A DNA stretch of 64,000 nucleotides from Sinonovacula constricta. Taxonomy: Eukaryota; Mollusca; Bivalvia; Cardiida; Solecurtidae. The stretch is taken from positions 52,201,334 through 52,265,333 of the forward strand of contig CM017558.1 in NCBI GenBank assembly GCA_007844125.1, in the 5' to 3' direction. Below the pieces are notes generated by a model that worked only from the letters and a program-made list of their open reading frames with translations, searched no databases and was not told where the DNA came from. Below, in pieces: positions 50,101 to 56,910 of the stretch. The translations under genes were made by a program, and so were the position numbers. Numbering within the stretch: the first letter of the stretch is position 1; each line of letters starts with the position of its first letter.

Positions 50101-50689
50101 ATGCCGTTATCAGTTTAGTCCTCCAACACACCAACAAGGACGTGCTGTACTTGTAGTCTTGCGTGTGCTAAGTTAAAATGGTCATTGTTCTGTACAATGG
50201 TTTATTCTTTTCTAACGAAGGTTTAAGCAAAAATATTTCAGAGATAATGCCCAAAGTATGCATTTTCGCACGTATTGTTACTAGACTGCTAAATATGTTG
50301 TGCCGGCTTGCAGCGCCGTAGTGGCAGCCGTCTTTAAGTCGATGTGAGACTATGGTTAACTGAATGTTATGCAAGTCGATACTACAATTATACAATCTTT
50401 CTGTTTAAAAACACATTCCGTTTTAAAAGAACATTATCCAGGCAGCGCAAGTGTCGTTTTTTATGCGATGTTTTTCACTGACAACGGTGTATTAGATTAA
50501 CCCTTAGCTCAATAGGTACGATGCACCTAAATTGTATACTGATTTGACATATGACACAGAAACAAATCTCGCCCTTAACCGTTGTTTGGCAGTGATGTCC
50601 CTTTGACACGAATAAAGTATGTGTAAATCTAACTTACCGGAGTCGCCATTTGGAAGATTCCTGATATCAAGAGTTATCGTCCCTGTCAT
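25345..50689 (-). CDS. OTOP-like: Otopetrin-family proton channel, complete 8-exon gene
   Basis: Otopetrins are dimeric plasma-membrane channels that let protons into cells on acidification; vertebrate members serve sour taste and ear otoconia. Joining 50638-50689, 41792-41906, 36211-36325, 34721-34925, 33465-33625, 32648-32801, 30307-30435 and 25345-26114 gives 1701 coding bases and 566 residues, a normal family length. All introns are GT-AG and all phases agree (1, 2, 0, 1, 0, 1, 1). About 12 hydrophobic segments are visible: roughly 59-86, 95-116, 155-175, 195-215, 227-245, 299-320, 346-368, 383-406, 419-442, 447-473, 491-510 and 522-542. Family hallmarks include YLYP before segment 6, the GREFVTFLLICN block in segment 11 and THAAVPLSIFFRFHS in segment 12. 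Asn glycosylation sequons (NVT, NSS) lie in the segment 5-6 loop. Orthology to OTOP1, 2 or 3 is not resolved. Confidence 0.93.
26213..28497 (+). mobile_element. Repetitive element with 145-bp tandem core, copy A
   Basis: The left end is GAACAAGAGGGCCATGATGG, leading into TCGCTCACCTGATG. The right end is GCACGTTGTGCTCAGGTGAG, leading into CTAAAAAC. The inner ends (TCGCTCACCTGA and CTCAGGTGAGCT) form a short imperfect inverted repeat. About 13 tandem copies of a 145-bp unit lie between (starts at 26641, 26786, 26931 and so on), then a GACGAACGACGGACGCC-rich tail. Minus-strand frames with Gly-Gln-Asn-Val-Cys-Leu-His-Glu-Ile motifs are translations of the unit, not a gene. The element sits in otopetrin intron 7. 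Confidence 0.85.
28553..28849. mobile_element. hAT-like nonautonomous DNA transposon (MITE), 297 bp
   Basis: Perfect 15-bp terminal inverted repeats, CAGGGGCGGATCCAG and CTGGATCCGCCCCTG. Both ends are flanked by ATAAT, a possible partial target duplication; the 8-bp duplication expected for hAT is not clean. The interior is non-coding and GC-rich, with a C20 run at 28804-28823. It sits in otopetrin intron 7, close to copy A. Confidence 0.85.
28850..30306. other. Rest of otopetrin intron 7, low-copy-looking
   Basis: AT-rich intron DNA. A 40-base phrase (around GCAGCCACATGTAACGATCTTTGAC) is tandemly duplicated at about 29400-29470. The 90-codon plus-strand frame at 29459-29731 has no domain. 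Confidence 0.5.
30307..30435 (-). CDS. OTOP-like: Otopetrin exon 7, segment 5-6 loop
   Basis: 129 bp with acceptor CTGCCCTTTCTTCCAG and donor CTGCTCCA|GTGAGT. It encodes residues 269-310: a loop with Cys and an NSS sequon, then GPYLYPCTIIYSLICS, which is the diagnostic YLYP entry into segment 6. Ser311 is split between this exon and exon 8. Confidence 0.93.
30700..31476 (+). mobile_element. 145-bp-core repetitive element, copy B (5' truncated)
   Basis: Same core unit as copy A with only about four copies, then the GACGGCGAACGACGGACGCC tail and the GAGCACGTTTTGCTCAGGTG right end. The left end of the family (AAGAGGGCCATGATGG) is absent. It is more diverged than A and C. It sits in otopetrin intron 6 in the same orientation as A and C. 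Confidence 0.8.
31477..32647. other. Rest of otopetrin intron 6
   Basis: AT-rich intron DNA. A loose repetition of CACCGTTAAAAGGA/CAACGTTAAAAGGATTG lies near 31990-32070. No coding signal. Confidence 0.5.
32648..32801 (-). CDS. OTOP-like: Otopetrin exon 6, segment 5
   Basis: 154 bp with acceptor TTTTTGACGTCAG and donor GTCACAG|GTATGA. It encodes residues 217-267. LARFGLMHMVAANMCVWWEN corresponds to the family block where an Arg-Phe-Gly precedes membrane segment 5. A charged stretch then leads into the glycosylated loop. Confidence 0.92.
33465..33625 (-). CDS. OTOP-like: Otopetrin exon 5, segments 3 and 4
   Basis: 161 bp with acceptor AAATTCGACAG and donor AATGCAACG|GTAAGT. It encodes residues 164-216. 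It includes FGIGSMINSG (segment 3) and LLHLCFTFAQLYFVFLNA (segment 4), matching the family order around the ECL-type extracellular turn. Confidence 0.92.
33756..34282. mobile_element. Mutator-like MITE, copy 1 (527 bp)
   Basis: Terminal inverted repeats of about 45-54 bp: the left begins CATTTGGAACACCTCGGATA and the right, reversed, begins CAATCGGGACTCCTCG. A perfect 9-bp direct duplication, CCTTGGTGT, flanks the element at 33747-33755 and 34283-34291. Long inverted repeats with a 9-10 bp duplication fit the Mutator superfamily. No transposase frame is present. The middle holds about 130 bp absent from copy 2. It sits in otopetrin intron 4 and is inverted relative to copy 2. Confidence 0.88.
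34721..34925 (-). CDS. OTOP-like: Otopetrin exon 4, second membrane segment and loop
   Basis: 205 bp with acceptor TTCGTCTCCAG and donor GCTGTTG|GTAAGT. It encodes residues 95-162: segment 2 (FYIYLHVVSITFLVYSYTYI), a basic and Asn-rich intracellular loop, and the start of segment 3. A decayed partial copy of this exon lies in the preceding intron at 35053-35112. Confidence 0.92.
35053..35112 (-). pseudogene. Truncated duplicate of otopetrin exon 4, with stop codon
   Basis: The minus strand has an acceptor (CTATAAACAG) followed by GLYTYLYVISVTFLVFTFT and a TGA. Nineteen codons align one-to-one with the start of exon 4 (GFYIYLHVVSITFLVYSYT), and the DNA is also clearly similar. It lies in intron 3 about 130 bases before exon 4. 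Similarity stops near the TGA and no donor follows. It is either a dead tandem exon duplicate or a poison exon. Confidence 0.8.
35620..35830. repeat. GTGTGT-rich low-complexity tract
   Basis: Imperfect GTGTGTGTT/GCGTGTGTG sequence within otopetrin intron 3. It produces a His/Thr-rich minus-strand frame that is an artefact. The remaining part of intron 3 is unremarkable apart from the exon 4 duplicate. Confidence 0.75.
36211..36325 (-). CDS. OTOP-like: Otopetrin exon 3, first membrane segment
   Basis: 115 bp with acceptor CTCTTCTTTCCAG and donor TTTGAG|GTAGGC. It encodes residues 57-94, mostly membrane segment 1 (ICVMASGLYMLLVVVVGVVV) and the outside turn AVHQFPALFE. Confidence 0.9.
36415..36750. 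repeat. GGT/GTG-rich low-complexity tract
   Basis: Imperfect GGTGGTGATGGTGG-type sequence in otopetrin intron 2. The minus-strand frame of 92 codons (Pro, His, Thr, Ser-rich) reflects composition only. Confidence 0.75.
37351..37665 (+). mobile_element. tRNA-derived SINE, near full length
   Basis: The head contains an A-box match (TAGCGCAATCGGTAGAG) and an exact B-box (GGGTTCGAACCCGG) about 45 bases apart. A non-tRNA body of about 200 bp follows, with ACCGGGTGTGATATCATGCC and GGAGGGACGATAAACCC. An AATAAATAAA-type tail ends it near 37660. The anticodon arm pairs poorly, so it is not a functional tRNA. It sits in otopetrin intron 2, between exon 3 and the serpin, and belongs to a different family from the minus-strand SINEs. 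Confidence 0.8.
37666..38403. other. No recognisable feature (otopetrin intron 2)
   Basis: A 165-codon minus-strand frame at 37844-38341 is the longest non-repeat open frame in the intron apart from the serpin. Its product is Cys- and Leu-rich without a domain I know, has no codon bias of note, and is AT-rich. I do not call it a gene. Confidence 0.4.
38404..38645 (-). mobile_element. tRNA-derived SINE, minus strand
   Basis: Plus-strand order is T-run tail, body (ATCGCTGCGACACAGTTATG, then CATTATAGCGACATCCAGCT), then the head with B-box TCGAACCCACGCGG and the anticodon region GGAGTTACAAGTCCGA. On the minus strand this is a normal head-body-tail SINE. The anticodon stem TCGGA/TCCGA is still intact. 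Same family as the copies at 14.5, 52.9, 53.3 and 62.1 kb. It sits in otopetrin intron 2, about 650 bases upstream of the serpin start. Confidence 0.75.
38943..38950 (+). promoter_or_regulatory. Possible TATA box of the serpin gene
   Basis: TTATATAC lies about 350 bases before the serpin ATG. It is the only TATA-like element in that stretch with a plausible distance, and a 5' leader intron could also exist (acceptor-like TACTTCCCTAG near 39248-39258). Weak, positional evidence only. Confidence 0.2.
39302..40435 (+). CDS. Serpin, intronless, predicted P1 arginine, no signal peptide
   Basis: Serpins trap target proteases by inserting a cleaved reactive loop into a beta-sheet. The 377-residue product has full family length and starts at an ATG in good context (A at -3, G at +4). 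Visible landmarks are FISPHSV at 28-34, VNAIYFKGLW at 161-170, the hinge EEGTEAAAAT at 324-333, DHPF at 352-355 and GRYAKPE at the end. The Ala-rich hinge predicts an inhibitor. Counting 17 residues from Glu324 puts P1 at Arg340 and P1' at Ala341 (SRMR|ALP), which suggests a trypsin-like or related Arg-cutting target. There is no signal peptide, as in intracellular clade B-type serpins. The coding region has no intron, is richer in GC than its flanks, and lies antisense in otopetrin intron 2. It may be a retrocopy-derived or naturally single-exon gene. The exact target is unknown. Confidence 0.97.
   Translation: MDTALQRGLTSFSLSLYKAISGGEGNVFISPHSVTSALMLACLGARGNTQKQITDILGFGEKPSDQCHEDFRKINDVLKKLDNDGTLLTIANRIYVRDSMKATEQFTKDVSEYYAGGIEKVDFASPTSHVVINKWVEEQTNAKIKDLLVEPLDVNTTNVIVNAIYFKGLWETQFKPENTVKENFYVTATDVVQVDMMKLKIKIPFHLDRNLGFSAAELSYKNGSVAMVIILPNEKDGLSKVEKELTTDVLNDVFEALQEPMRPSVNVGLPKFKFEASCTLSKVLASIGITDLFDPEKADMTGLLEKVNNEVSEVVHKAFIEVNEEGTEAAAATAMMSRMRALPVPDQMFICDHPFLILLRDCSTGSLLFIGRYAKPE
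40899..40904 (+). other. Polyadenylation signal of the serpin gene
   Basis: Canonical AATAAA about 465 bases after the serpin stop codon, followed within 20 bases by an A-rich stretch. It is the first clear signal downstream and probably ends the 3' UTR. Confidence 0.6.
40905..41791. other. No recognisable feature (otopetrin intron 2)
   Basis: AT-rich DNA between the serpin 3' end and otopetrin exon 2, with a short ATAATAATAATA run near 41561. Nothing else seen. Confidence 0.5.
41792..41906 (-). CDS. OTOP-like: Otopetrin exon 2
   Basis: 115 bp with acceptor TTTTTGTTCCAG and donor TGTCAG|GTGAGG. Only one frame is open throughout, and it is the one demanded by the neighbouring phases (entry 1, exit 2). 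It encodes a polar N-terminal tail, residues 19-55, acidic at first (GHEDDRFCPSDDG) then Ser/Gly-rich. Confidence 0.85.
41907..45553. other. Otopetrin intron 1, distal part, mostly featureless
   Basis: AT-rich intron DNA. Holds a GTGTGTGCGTGCGTGCGCGTG microsatellite at about 44412-44448. Frames at 42458-42682, 42821-43072 and 43803-44003 on the plus strand show no motif. Confidence 0.5.
45564..45956. mobile_element. Mutator-like MITE, copy 2 (393 bp)
   Basis: Begins CAATCGGAACTCCTCGGGTA and ends TATCCGAGGTGTTCCGATTG. It is flanked by a perfect 10-bp duplication, GCGTTGCAGG, at 45554-45563 and 45957-45966. The 54 bases at its left end match the right end of copy 1 almost base for base in reverse. 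Frames of about 125 codons that cross the element are not genes. It sits in otopetrin intron 1. Confidence 0.9.
45967..47590. other. Otopetrin intron 1, middle part, featureless
   Basis: AT-rich DNA with no repeat array, RNA gene or coding segment that I can support. A small GTATCTATATATATTAA stretch occurs near 46907. Confidence 0.5.
47591..49148 (+). mobile_element. 145-bp-core repetitive element, copy C
   Basis: Same left end as copy A (GAACAAGAGGGTCATGATGG), same right end (GAGCACGTTGTGCTCAAGTG, leading into AGCTAAAAAC) and the same GACGAACGACGGAC tail. The core has about nine 145-bp units, fewer than in A. A 215-codon minus-strand frame at 48476-49123 is a repeat translation. It sits in otopetrin intron 1. 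Confidence 0.85.
49149..50637. other. Otopetrin intron 1, proximal part, with a weak tRNA-like remnant
   Basis: Mostly featureless. At about 49625-49690 the minus strand reads GGTCTTGGGTTAAATCCTGGG, a decayed T-arm resembling the SINE head at 8.8 kb. Nothing else can be supported. Confidence 0.4.
50638..50689 (-). CDS. OTOP-like: Otopetrin exon 1 (start codon)
   Basis: Encodes residues 1-17 and the first base of Gly18 (starts MTGTITLDIRNLPNGDS). The donor is CTCCG|GTAAGT, exit phase 1, which matches exon 2. The frame stays open upstream of this ATG for about 65 codons without another Met, so the start is the first possible ATG of this frame. A second ATG-bearing exon at 50992-51055 could replace it. 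The segment is polar and presumably cytoplasmic. Confidence 0.7.
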
Positions 50690-50723
50690 CTCGTCATGAC
50701 GTAACAGGCTAAGACTAACTTGC

Positions 50724-50987
50724 TTAGTCCGGGGACACTCGCTTCTGAACGCCCGACGACTGAGTGTTTGACTGAAGGTTGTGCCACGAATCCTTGGAAT
50801 CCCGACGAACTGTGTTGTCGCTGCTGATGCCGCCGTTCGTGCTCCGATCCGTTGGTCCGTTACTCGTCGGTGACGTCATAATGGCCAAACTTCCAGCGGA
50901 GTTGGCGGATCTAGGTCCCGGTGTGCCGGCCTTGTGGACGAAGCTCTCTGGGACGACTGTGGTCGCTGCCGTTCGACGAGGTGGCAC
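50724..50987 (-). other. GC-rich open frame just upstream of otopetrin exon 1
   Basis: Eighty-seven open codons, GC-rich against an AT-rich background, with a Ser/Thr/Asn/Gly/Pro-rich disordered composition (for example SNGPTDRSTNGGISSDN). It starts right after the donor at 50991 and ends at a TAA about 35 bases before the exon 1 ATG, in another frame. It could be a 5' leader with an upstream frame beginning at an internal ATG. It could also be a real N-terminal extension broken by one base at the GGGG run 50731-50734. Confidence 0.3.
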
Positions 50988-50991
50988 TTAC

Positions 50992-51055
50992 CGGCGGGGT
51001 AGTTGTACCTTGAAACTGTCGGACTGCAGATGGTCGTTGGGAAACTGGTACCCAT
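50992..51055 (-). CDS. Possible alternative first exon of the otopetrin gene
   Basis: An ATG at 51055 opens a 64-bp segment (begins MGTSFPTTICSPTVSRYNY) that ends at a strong donor, CCCGCCG|GTAAGT. The exit phase is 1, the same as exon 1, so it could splice straight to exon 2 and give a 570-residue form with a different N-terminus. The bases before the ATG also look like an acceptor (ATATTTAG). Without splicing, the frame stops after about 60 codons. Transcript data are needed to decide. Confidence 0.35.
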
Positions 51056-51974
51056 CTAAATATAATTGTTATATCATAAGCTTAATATTCCCATATCATT
51101 TGTACAACCATCCAAAGAATGAGATTACATTGTTCGAAAGCCGCCAGTGTCAATGAAAAGTATACTTTCATTTTTAACTGTAAATTTTTTAATTATTCAA
51201 CATCAGAGAAGTGCGCGCCTGCGTTATTTTTGATAGAAATTCGACATTTTAACAAAATGATTTAATGTAACAGTATCCCTAATTAGCAGTGGCTTTGACT
51301 TTTCAATCTACCGAAACTACTGTCGTGTTCGTACCGATACTGGTACTAAGATAAAGGATTAAGAAGTATATTATATTAGTAATATTGAAATGAGAGTAAT
51401 GTACACGGATTAAGTACATTGACAGACGGAACAAAACATGCTGGTCACTAGTTTAAGAGCTTTCTGTCGGGAACAACAAAGCATACTCCATTAAAAGTGT
51501 CACCAGCAACTCCACCTTCCGACCTTACACCCATCTTCCGGTAATCTCACAAAAAGGGCAGTAGACCTTACATGTGAACGTGATCTTTATCTTGCAACAT
51601 ATATAGTGGAACTCCAGACTTACTTCTTAGTCCTTGTTAACAACTACATCTTTTGGAAAACAAGATTTTCCCATAAAATGTGTAGATTCTGATCACACAT
51701 TTCCAAGCTAACGCCGGTTTAACGCTATTGGGATTCGCATAATCATCAAGTGCAAGCCAGGTGTTGATGGCCTCGAGAAAGAGACCAAATAAAGAACCAT
51801 GGTCCCAACGCGTTACCACGTGTTACTTTGTCGGCTGTAAGTGACCAAGTTAATAATAGGGTTGACCATCATGGTCACAATGGCGTTTGCCTGATCTGAG
51901 GGGTGGTATAATTAGATGGACATTAATATGCGTGCCCATATGTCTAGTGGAAACAGCTCTCCAGCCTGGCATTG
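51056..51974. other. 5' flank of the otopetrin gene, no clear feature
   Basis: This is the expected promoter side of the minus-strand gene. I see no convincing TATA box or CpG island. Short frames on the minus strand near 51637-51819 have no motif. Confidence 0.4.
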
Positions 51975-52074
51975 NNNNNNNNNNNNNNNNNNNNNNNNNN
52001 NNNNNNNNNNNNNNNNNNNNNNNNNNNNNNNNNNNNNNNNNNNNNNNNNNNNNNNNNNNNNNNNNNNNNNNNNN
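51975..52074. other. Assembly gap, exactly 100 N
   Basis: A run of exactly 100 N, the usual placeholder for a gap of unknown size. To the right, GTCTGCCTGC/GTCTGTCTAC-type low-complexity sequence to about 52190 suggests that a simple repeat broke the assembly here. Frames crossing it are meaningless. Confidence 0.98.
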
Positions 52075-52190
52075 CATGTCTGCCTGCATTTTGTCCATAA
52101 GCTTGTCTACCTATGTGTCCCTACTTGTCTGTCTACATTTTCCCGCCCTTCTACTGCACTATTTGTCCGTCTGTCTGCTTGACTGTTGTA

Positions 52191-52954
52191 ACTGTTGTTG
52201 TTCTTGCTGTTGTTTACAAGACCATGCATAATCACATTTCTAATGTACCTTATAACAGAGATGGCCTCAGCCGTGCTTATCAGTTGTCAGTAATTACGGA
52301 GGCAGTGATACCAGCCGAGTGGGCGATTGCCGCTAATTGCATAATTGAGAAGCTGCAGCGGGTCGTGTGATAATGTCAAGTGGATAGGCTTTACAGTGTA
52401 CATTTTTATACGTTTGTGATATTCCATATTGCTGGTTATCAGTCCAGTGTCATATTGTTCAAGGTGACACAGTTATTTGCTATTAATTAGACAGAACCAC
52501 AGATAAAGACCGATTATATCACTGACAGGGAGGGGCTACAATTACTACTGTCCTGAAAAAATGTGGGTTGTTTTGTTCGTTTACCTATGCAATTTTTAAG
52601 CAGAAGTGGGTGTCTTTCTCGAATGTAGGCTATATTATATATCCCTTAATTGTAACCTGTACATTTAAAACGTGTGAGACGGTATACCCGTTGAAACCAA
52701 CAGATGAAGACGAGTTACAATGACCTCAAACCTAATTATGGTGCATTTGTTTATATAACCTATAGTATGTTCTTAGGGGTCTTTTTACCTACAAAAATAT
52801 GTAAACAAAACAAGTTATAATGCTAAGGATTGGCTGATCTGGATCTACACTATTTGCTAAAGCCTGATCAATACGTGCTTAGCTAGCTATGTGTTACTCG
52901 TTCTTTGTTATTAGATTATCTTTCCTTATCATTACTATTACTGATTACTTAGTT
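52191..52954. other. No recognisable feature
   Basis: AT-rich sequence after a short GTT run at 52187-52213. No coding, RNA or repeat structure seen. Confidence 0.5.
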
Positions 52955-53155
52955 TTAGGTTTTAGAAATGCATCGCATTGTCACAGTTATGGTCATTATA
53001 GTATCGTCCAGCTATTTTGGTGGAGGAAGACTCCAATCAAATGTCTGAGTAAAACCAGTGGCGCACTGCACGACAGCTCGAAGAACTTCCCGCATTAAGT
53101 CCTTCGCCCCGACCGGGATTCGAACACATGCGGTGAGAGGCGAGACTAAGAGCTT
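52955..53155 (-). mobile_element. tRNA-derived SINE, minus strand, head partly lost
   Basis: Plus-strand body CATCGCATTGTCACAGTTATGG and ATCGTCCAGCT, then the head with a B-box region (CCGACCGGGATTCGAACACA). The anticodon half of the head is missing or decayed. Same family as the copies at 38.4 and 53.3 kb. Confidence 0.7.
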
Positions 53156-53317
53156 AAGTATTAACTTTTATCAGTAAAATACCTTCATCACTTTGCTAAG
53201 ATATTAAATATTCTTGATATCTATTGCGGTAATTATTGGCACACTTTTCACATTCATAATTCTCTCAAGACGATACATTAACAATAAGACAAAAGTTCGT
53301 TTATGGTTTTTTATTGT

Positions 53318-53541
53318 TATGTTGTTGTTGTTGTTTTTTGTTACATCGCACCGAGACAATTATAGTCATATTGCATAGCAACGTCCAGCTTATTATTGGT
53401 GGGTATGTCTGGGTAGAAACACCGGCGCACTGCTGGTTAACTGGATACTTACCCACATGAAAATTCTCGCCCCGCAAGGGACTCGAACCCACGCGGTGAG
53501 GGGCCGAGGAATCAGAAGTCGACGGACGCCTCTAAGACTTA
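53318..53541 (-). mobile_element. tRNA-derived SINE, minus strand, with GTT tail
   Basis: Plus-strand order is (GTT)n tail, body (TTACATCGCACCGAGACAAT, then AACGTCCAGCT), CGGCGCACTGCTGG, and head with B-box GGGACTCGAACCCACGCGG. The element then ends in GAAGTCGACGGACGCC. It lies about 160 bases from the previous SINE in the same orientation, so this is a close pair of independent copies or a dimer. Confidence 0.75.
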
Positions 53542-54284
53542 TGAACATAACAGAACATCTATTTATCCAGATGTATACATAGTAGACCATCGTTGTATAC
53601 ATGAAAACCATACACATTGATCATAGCAGTGCAAGAAAAATTTAGAACTTGCGTATTTATTGGATTTTTTTCTCAATAATATTGTTTAACAAAAAAGCCA
53701 GATAGGTCAATGTTTGCATGTTGGGACGAATAAACTGATAAACCTGGTTAATAATAATATTGTGCTAAAAGATCCAAAGAAAGATATGACAAGATTCTAA
53801 AGGAATAAAAACATGTACATTTGTTAAGACAGAACTTGCACTAGACTTATTGTCATCGTAGAGGATAGATGTCAACTCGAATTAAGCACTTTACCCACGA
53901 CCCACGACCCCCCCCCCCCCACCCCCCACCCACCCCCATCACCCCACCCCACCCACTCCCTCACGGAACGGTCACTTCATTAGCTTACCGTATTTATGTT
54001 ATGCTTATTTTACAGATTTTTACAAATGACAACAACAATAACATCAAAAATATCAATTAGAAATGTTCAATGTTCTGGGTAAGTAGAGTTTATGTTTTCG
54101 ACTTAAGGATTTCCGAACTTATTGAAGAAGAATATTCGTTAGATCTAATGAACGCTATTTCGTTCTTGTAAAATTATTTTGTTCCATGAAATAGTTGCAA
54201 AATATATTGCATAGCACAACGCATTTTATGAGCTATTTTGGTCTTATATCATGTGCGTTTATTTGAAAAACAAATTAATAACAC
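53542..54284. repeat. Featureless, with a C-rich run
   Basis: Mostly AT-rich. At 53896-53960 there is an imperfect CCCCCACCCCCCACCC tract that gives a Pro/His frame on the plus strand. No gene signal. Confidence 0.5.
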
Positions 54285-54435
54285 CTGACCGAATTCATGG
54301 CACCCTCCATGCCCACGATATCTAGTTTCCAAGTCGCTGTGCCTTTTCGGCTAGTATTGGAAACAGGAACACCTGTTATATAATATAAACTTTCAGCGTT
54401 TCCTTCAACGGAGAAGTTTCTACAATCTTGCACGA
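54285..54435 (-). CDS. Candidate internal exon of an unknown gene
   Basis: A 151-bp open segment on the minus strand with a strong acceptor (TTGTTTTATTCTGCTTAG) and an acceptable donor (GGTCAG|GTGTTA). It encodes about 50 residues that read like a folded protein (VQDCRNFSVEGNAESLYYIT, ending AMNSVR) rather than like repeat. I do not recognise the family. It lies upstream of the otopetrin start and is not needed by that gene. No partner exon was found. Confidence 0.33.
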
Positions 54436-56439
54436 CTAAGCAGAATAAAACAAGCAATTTTCATTTTTAACAAACAATGAACGTGGGGTAAAAGTGTCAG
54501 TTTGTGTCTTGTCCTTATAACGTGGTTCGTAGCGTTCAAAATCACTTCAAACATAGCCTGGTTATCAATACTGATAGAAGCTTAAATGTTAATGTTGCTT
54601 TTTCGCGGTTGGTAAGTCATTCGCCTTGAGGTTTCATTTTTGTTCTTCGTTTACTGCTGTATGCATTTTATGCCCAAAAGCTCAATTTTCATATTCCACA
54701 AGCGGCATCAATCGGTTTAAAACTTCGGTTTCATTGCTTATTGACCAACGCCAACTAGATATATACGACAAGCCTTATTTTGTTTAGTAGGTAAAAATAT
54801 ATTCGAGTGTACATCGATATTTTTGCGCTTTTTATGATCCATTAAATCAGATGTATTGGGCATGACCTTAACGTTGCCCGTAAAAAAAGTAGAGAAAAAC
54901 GCACGGAGAGTTACGTACCTTTATCAAGCTCCGATGTCCTCATGTATCCCATTTAGTGGTACACAACAAATCAAGACACTTGACCTCACACTGTTACCAT
55001 GGTAACAAATATAGTGTAACCTACATACTACATCACTCGTAAAAACACTTTTTCCCAAAAGTTTCTCAGCTGCCTGACCAACATTTAAAAATATGGAACA
55101 CCTGATATCAGTTGGTGTGTTCAGTCTTATCTGCCAACTAAAGCAATATCTTCAAATAACAGAATAGCACCGTTTCTTCAACTTATATCGTTAATTCCTT
55201 GACGAGTCGTACATGTTTAGGTCACCCAGTAAATTAAGACACTTATCGGAGACTAGAATGCAGTTTGAAGACATTTTGCCTCTCTGGTTTTGACTGGGGT
55301 TTTTGTGATGACCATTTTAACCTGTTTCTTGTCGGTTGTACTTACAGTTGTTTGAAATAATATTAATCCGTATTTATTTTAGACTGTTTTCACATTCATG
55401 TTATTAAAAGGTGTGCTCTTTCTCGTTTTTATATCCAAAAGTTAAGGAAAACTTCCGACATTTGTGCACTAATAAAGAACTGTGAAGCAGAACGCTTGCA
55501 CTAGTTATCAACTTTTCTACACATTCAAAACGCTATACGCTCTCATATTGCCAATTAGCCTCCAACCCAAACACACTGTGCCTAGATGTTGATCAAGATG
55601 CAGGTTTGTCTGGCACAGTCAGCGTAAGTGTACTAAGAATGTAAGTCCATCTATCAATAAAAAAAATACTACTTGCTGAATGCAACCCGACAAACTGCTT
55701 GTATACAGAACATGTTTATTTCCATTGAATCTTAGAGACTCTGAGATTTATCTCTCTAACTCTCCAACACGTTCACATTCGAGGTATACTACTCTTTTGC
55801 ATCTCTGGAACAGTTGCTAGAAAGGTTTACTTGAGCTCTAGTTTGGTTCCCAGAAATTCCCGTGAAGGTGGGTGAGTGGGAAATGGCCGGATACCAGTCT
55901 TTTTACTTTTACTACAGCTGGTTCCTGGTCCATCGTTCTGGCGCTGACATGGCTGACTGAAGTTACCTGTTGTTTGGCTCCCGTCGTCTTAGTTCGCCAG
56001 GTATATTTCACGCAGGTGTAAATCTCATGCAGGAAAAAGCAGACTGGATGGTCGCGGACTGGATGGTCACGTGGTGTGACTTATTTGGAACTGGGTGCTT
56101 ATCCTTCCCATCAGCTGCCGAAACGCGAAAGTTCCTATAGCAGAAACAATCCAGGGTGTTGCTTGGAGCGGATTAACCCATAAGCGGCTACATCTGTTCA
56201 TAAAATATCACACGCTAAATTCTTGTTCATATAATTGGACATATTTTTTCCATATATTATGTAGCAAATAGTGTAGATCCTAAGAACATAGCTCCAATCC
56301 AATATTTGCTTCAACCTGATTAGCTGGCTAGGAGTGAACAGATTCTTAAAGTTAAAAAAACATTCCATTCTTTAACTGTTGTAGATATACGTTACTTCAT
56401 TTAAATTTTGTCTATTCCGTTTGTAATTCTTGGATTTAT
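54436..56439. other. No recognisable feature
   Basis: About 2 kb of AT-rich sequence. Around 56040-56085 the phrase ACTGGATGGTCGCGGACTGGATGGTCACG is a short tandem duplication. No coding signal. Confidence 0.5.
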
Positions 56440-56910
56440 ACCATGATATAAGGCTTAACAAAATATTTATTGCATGATATAAGCTTCAAGAAAATGTACT
56501 TAATAGAAATGTTAACAAAATATTTATAAATCAATACAGATTAAACCTGTCCATGCCTTTATATTAAAGTCAACGAAATGTTCCTTGCACGATATGAGGT
56601 TACTAAATGGTCAGTTCAGTTTATAAAGGTAACTCAACATTAACTGAAATGTAATAAAATGTGTGTTGCATTATTTAAGGGTATACACAATGTTAATGCA
56701 AGATACCAAGGTTCTAAATGTTAATTGCATTATATGAGGGTAAGCAACATTTTAATTGCATGATATAAGGGATACTAAATGTGTATTGCATAAATTAAAG
56801 GTTAACAAAATGCCCATCACCTTATACAAGGGTAAACAAAACGTTTATTGTAAGGATTAAGGGTTACTATTTTTATGATATAAGGTTAAGAAAATGTCCA
56901 CTGCGCATCC
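56440..56910. repeat. ~31-bp degenerate tandem repeat
   Basis: Recurring TTGCATGATATAAGGGTTAC and AAAATGTTTATTGC blocks at intervals near 31 bp, best seen at 56755-56870. The copies are strongly diverged, so this is an old array. Confidence 0.6.
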
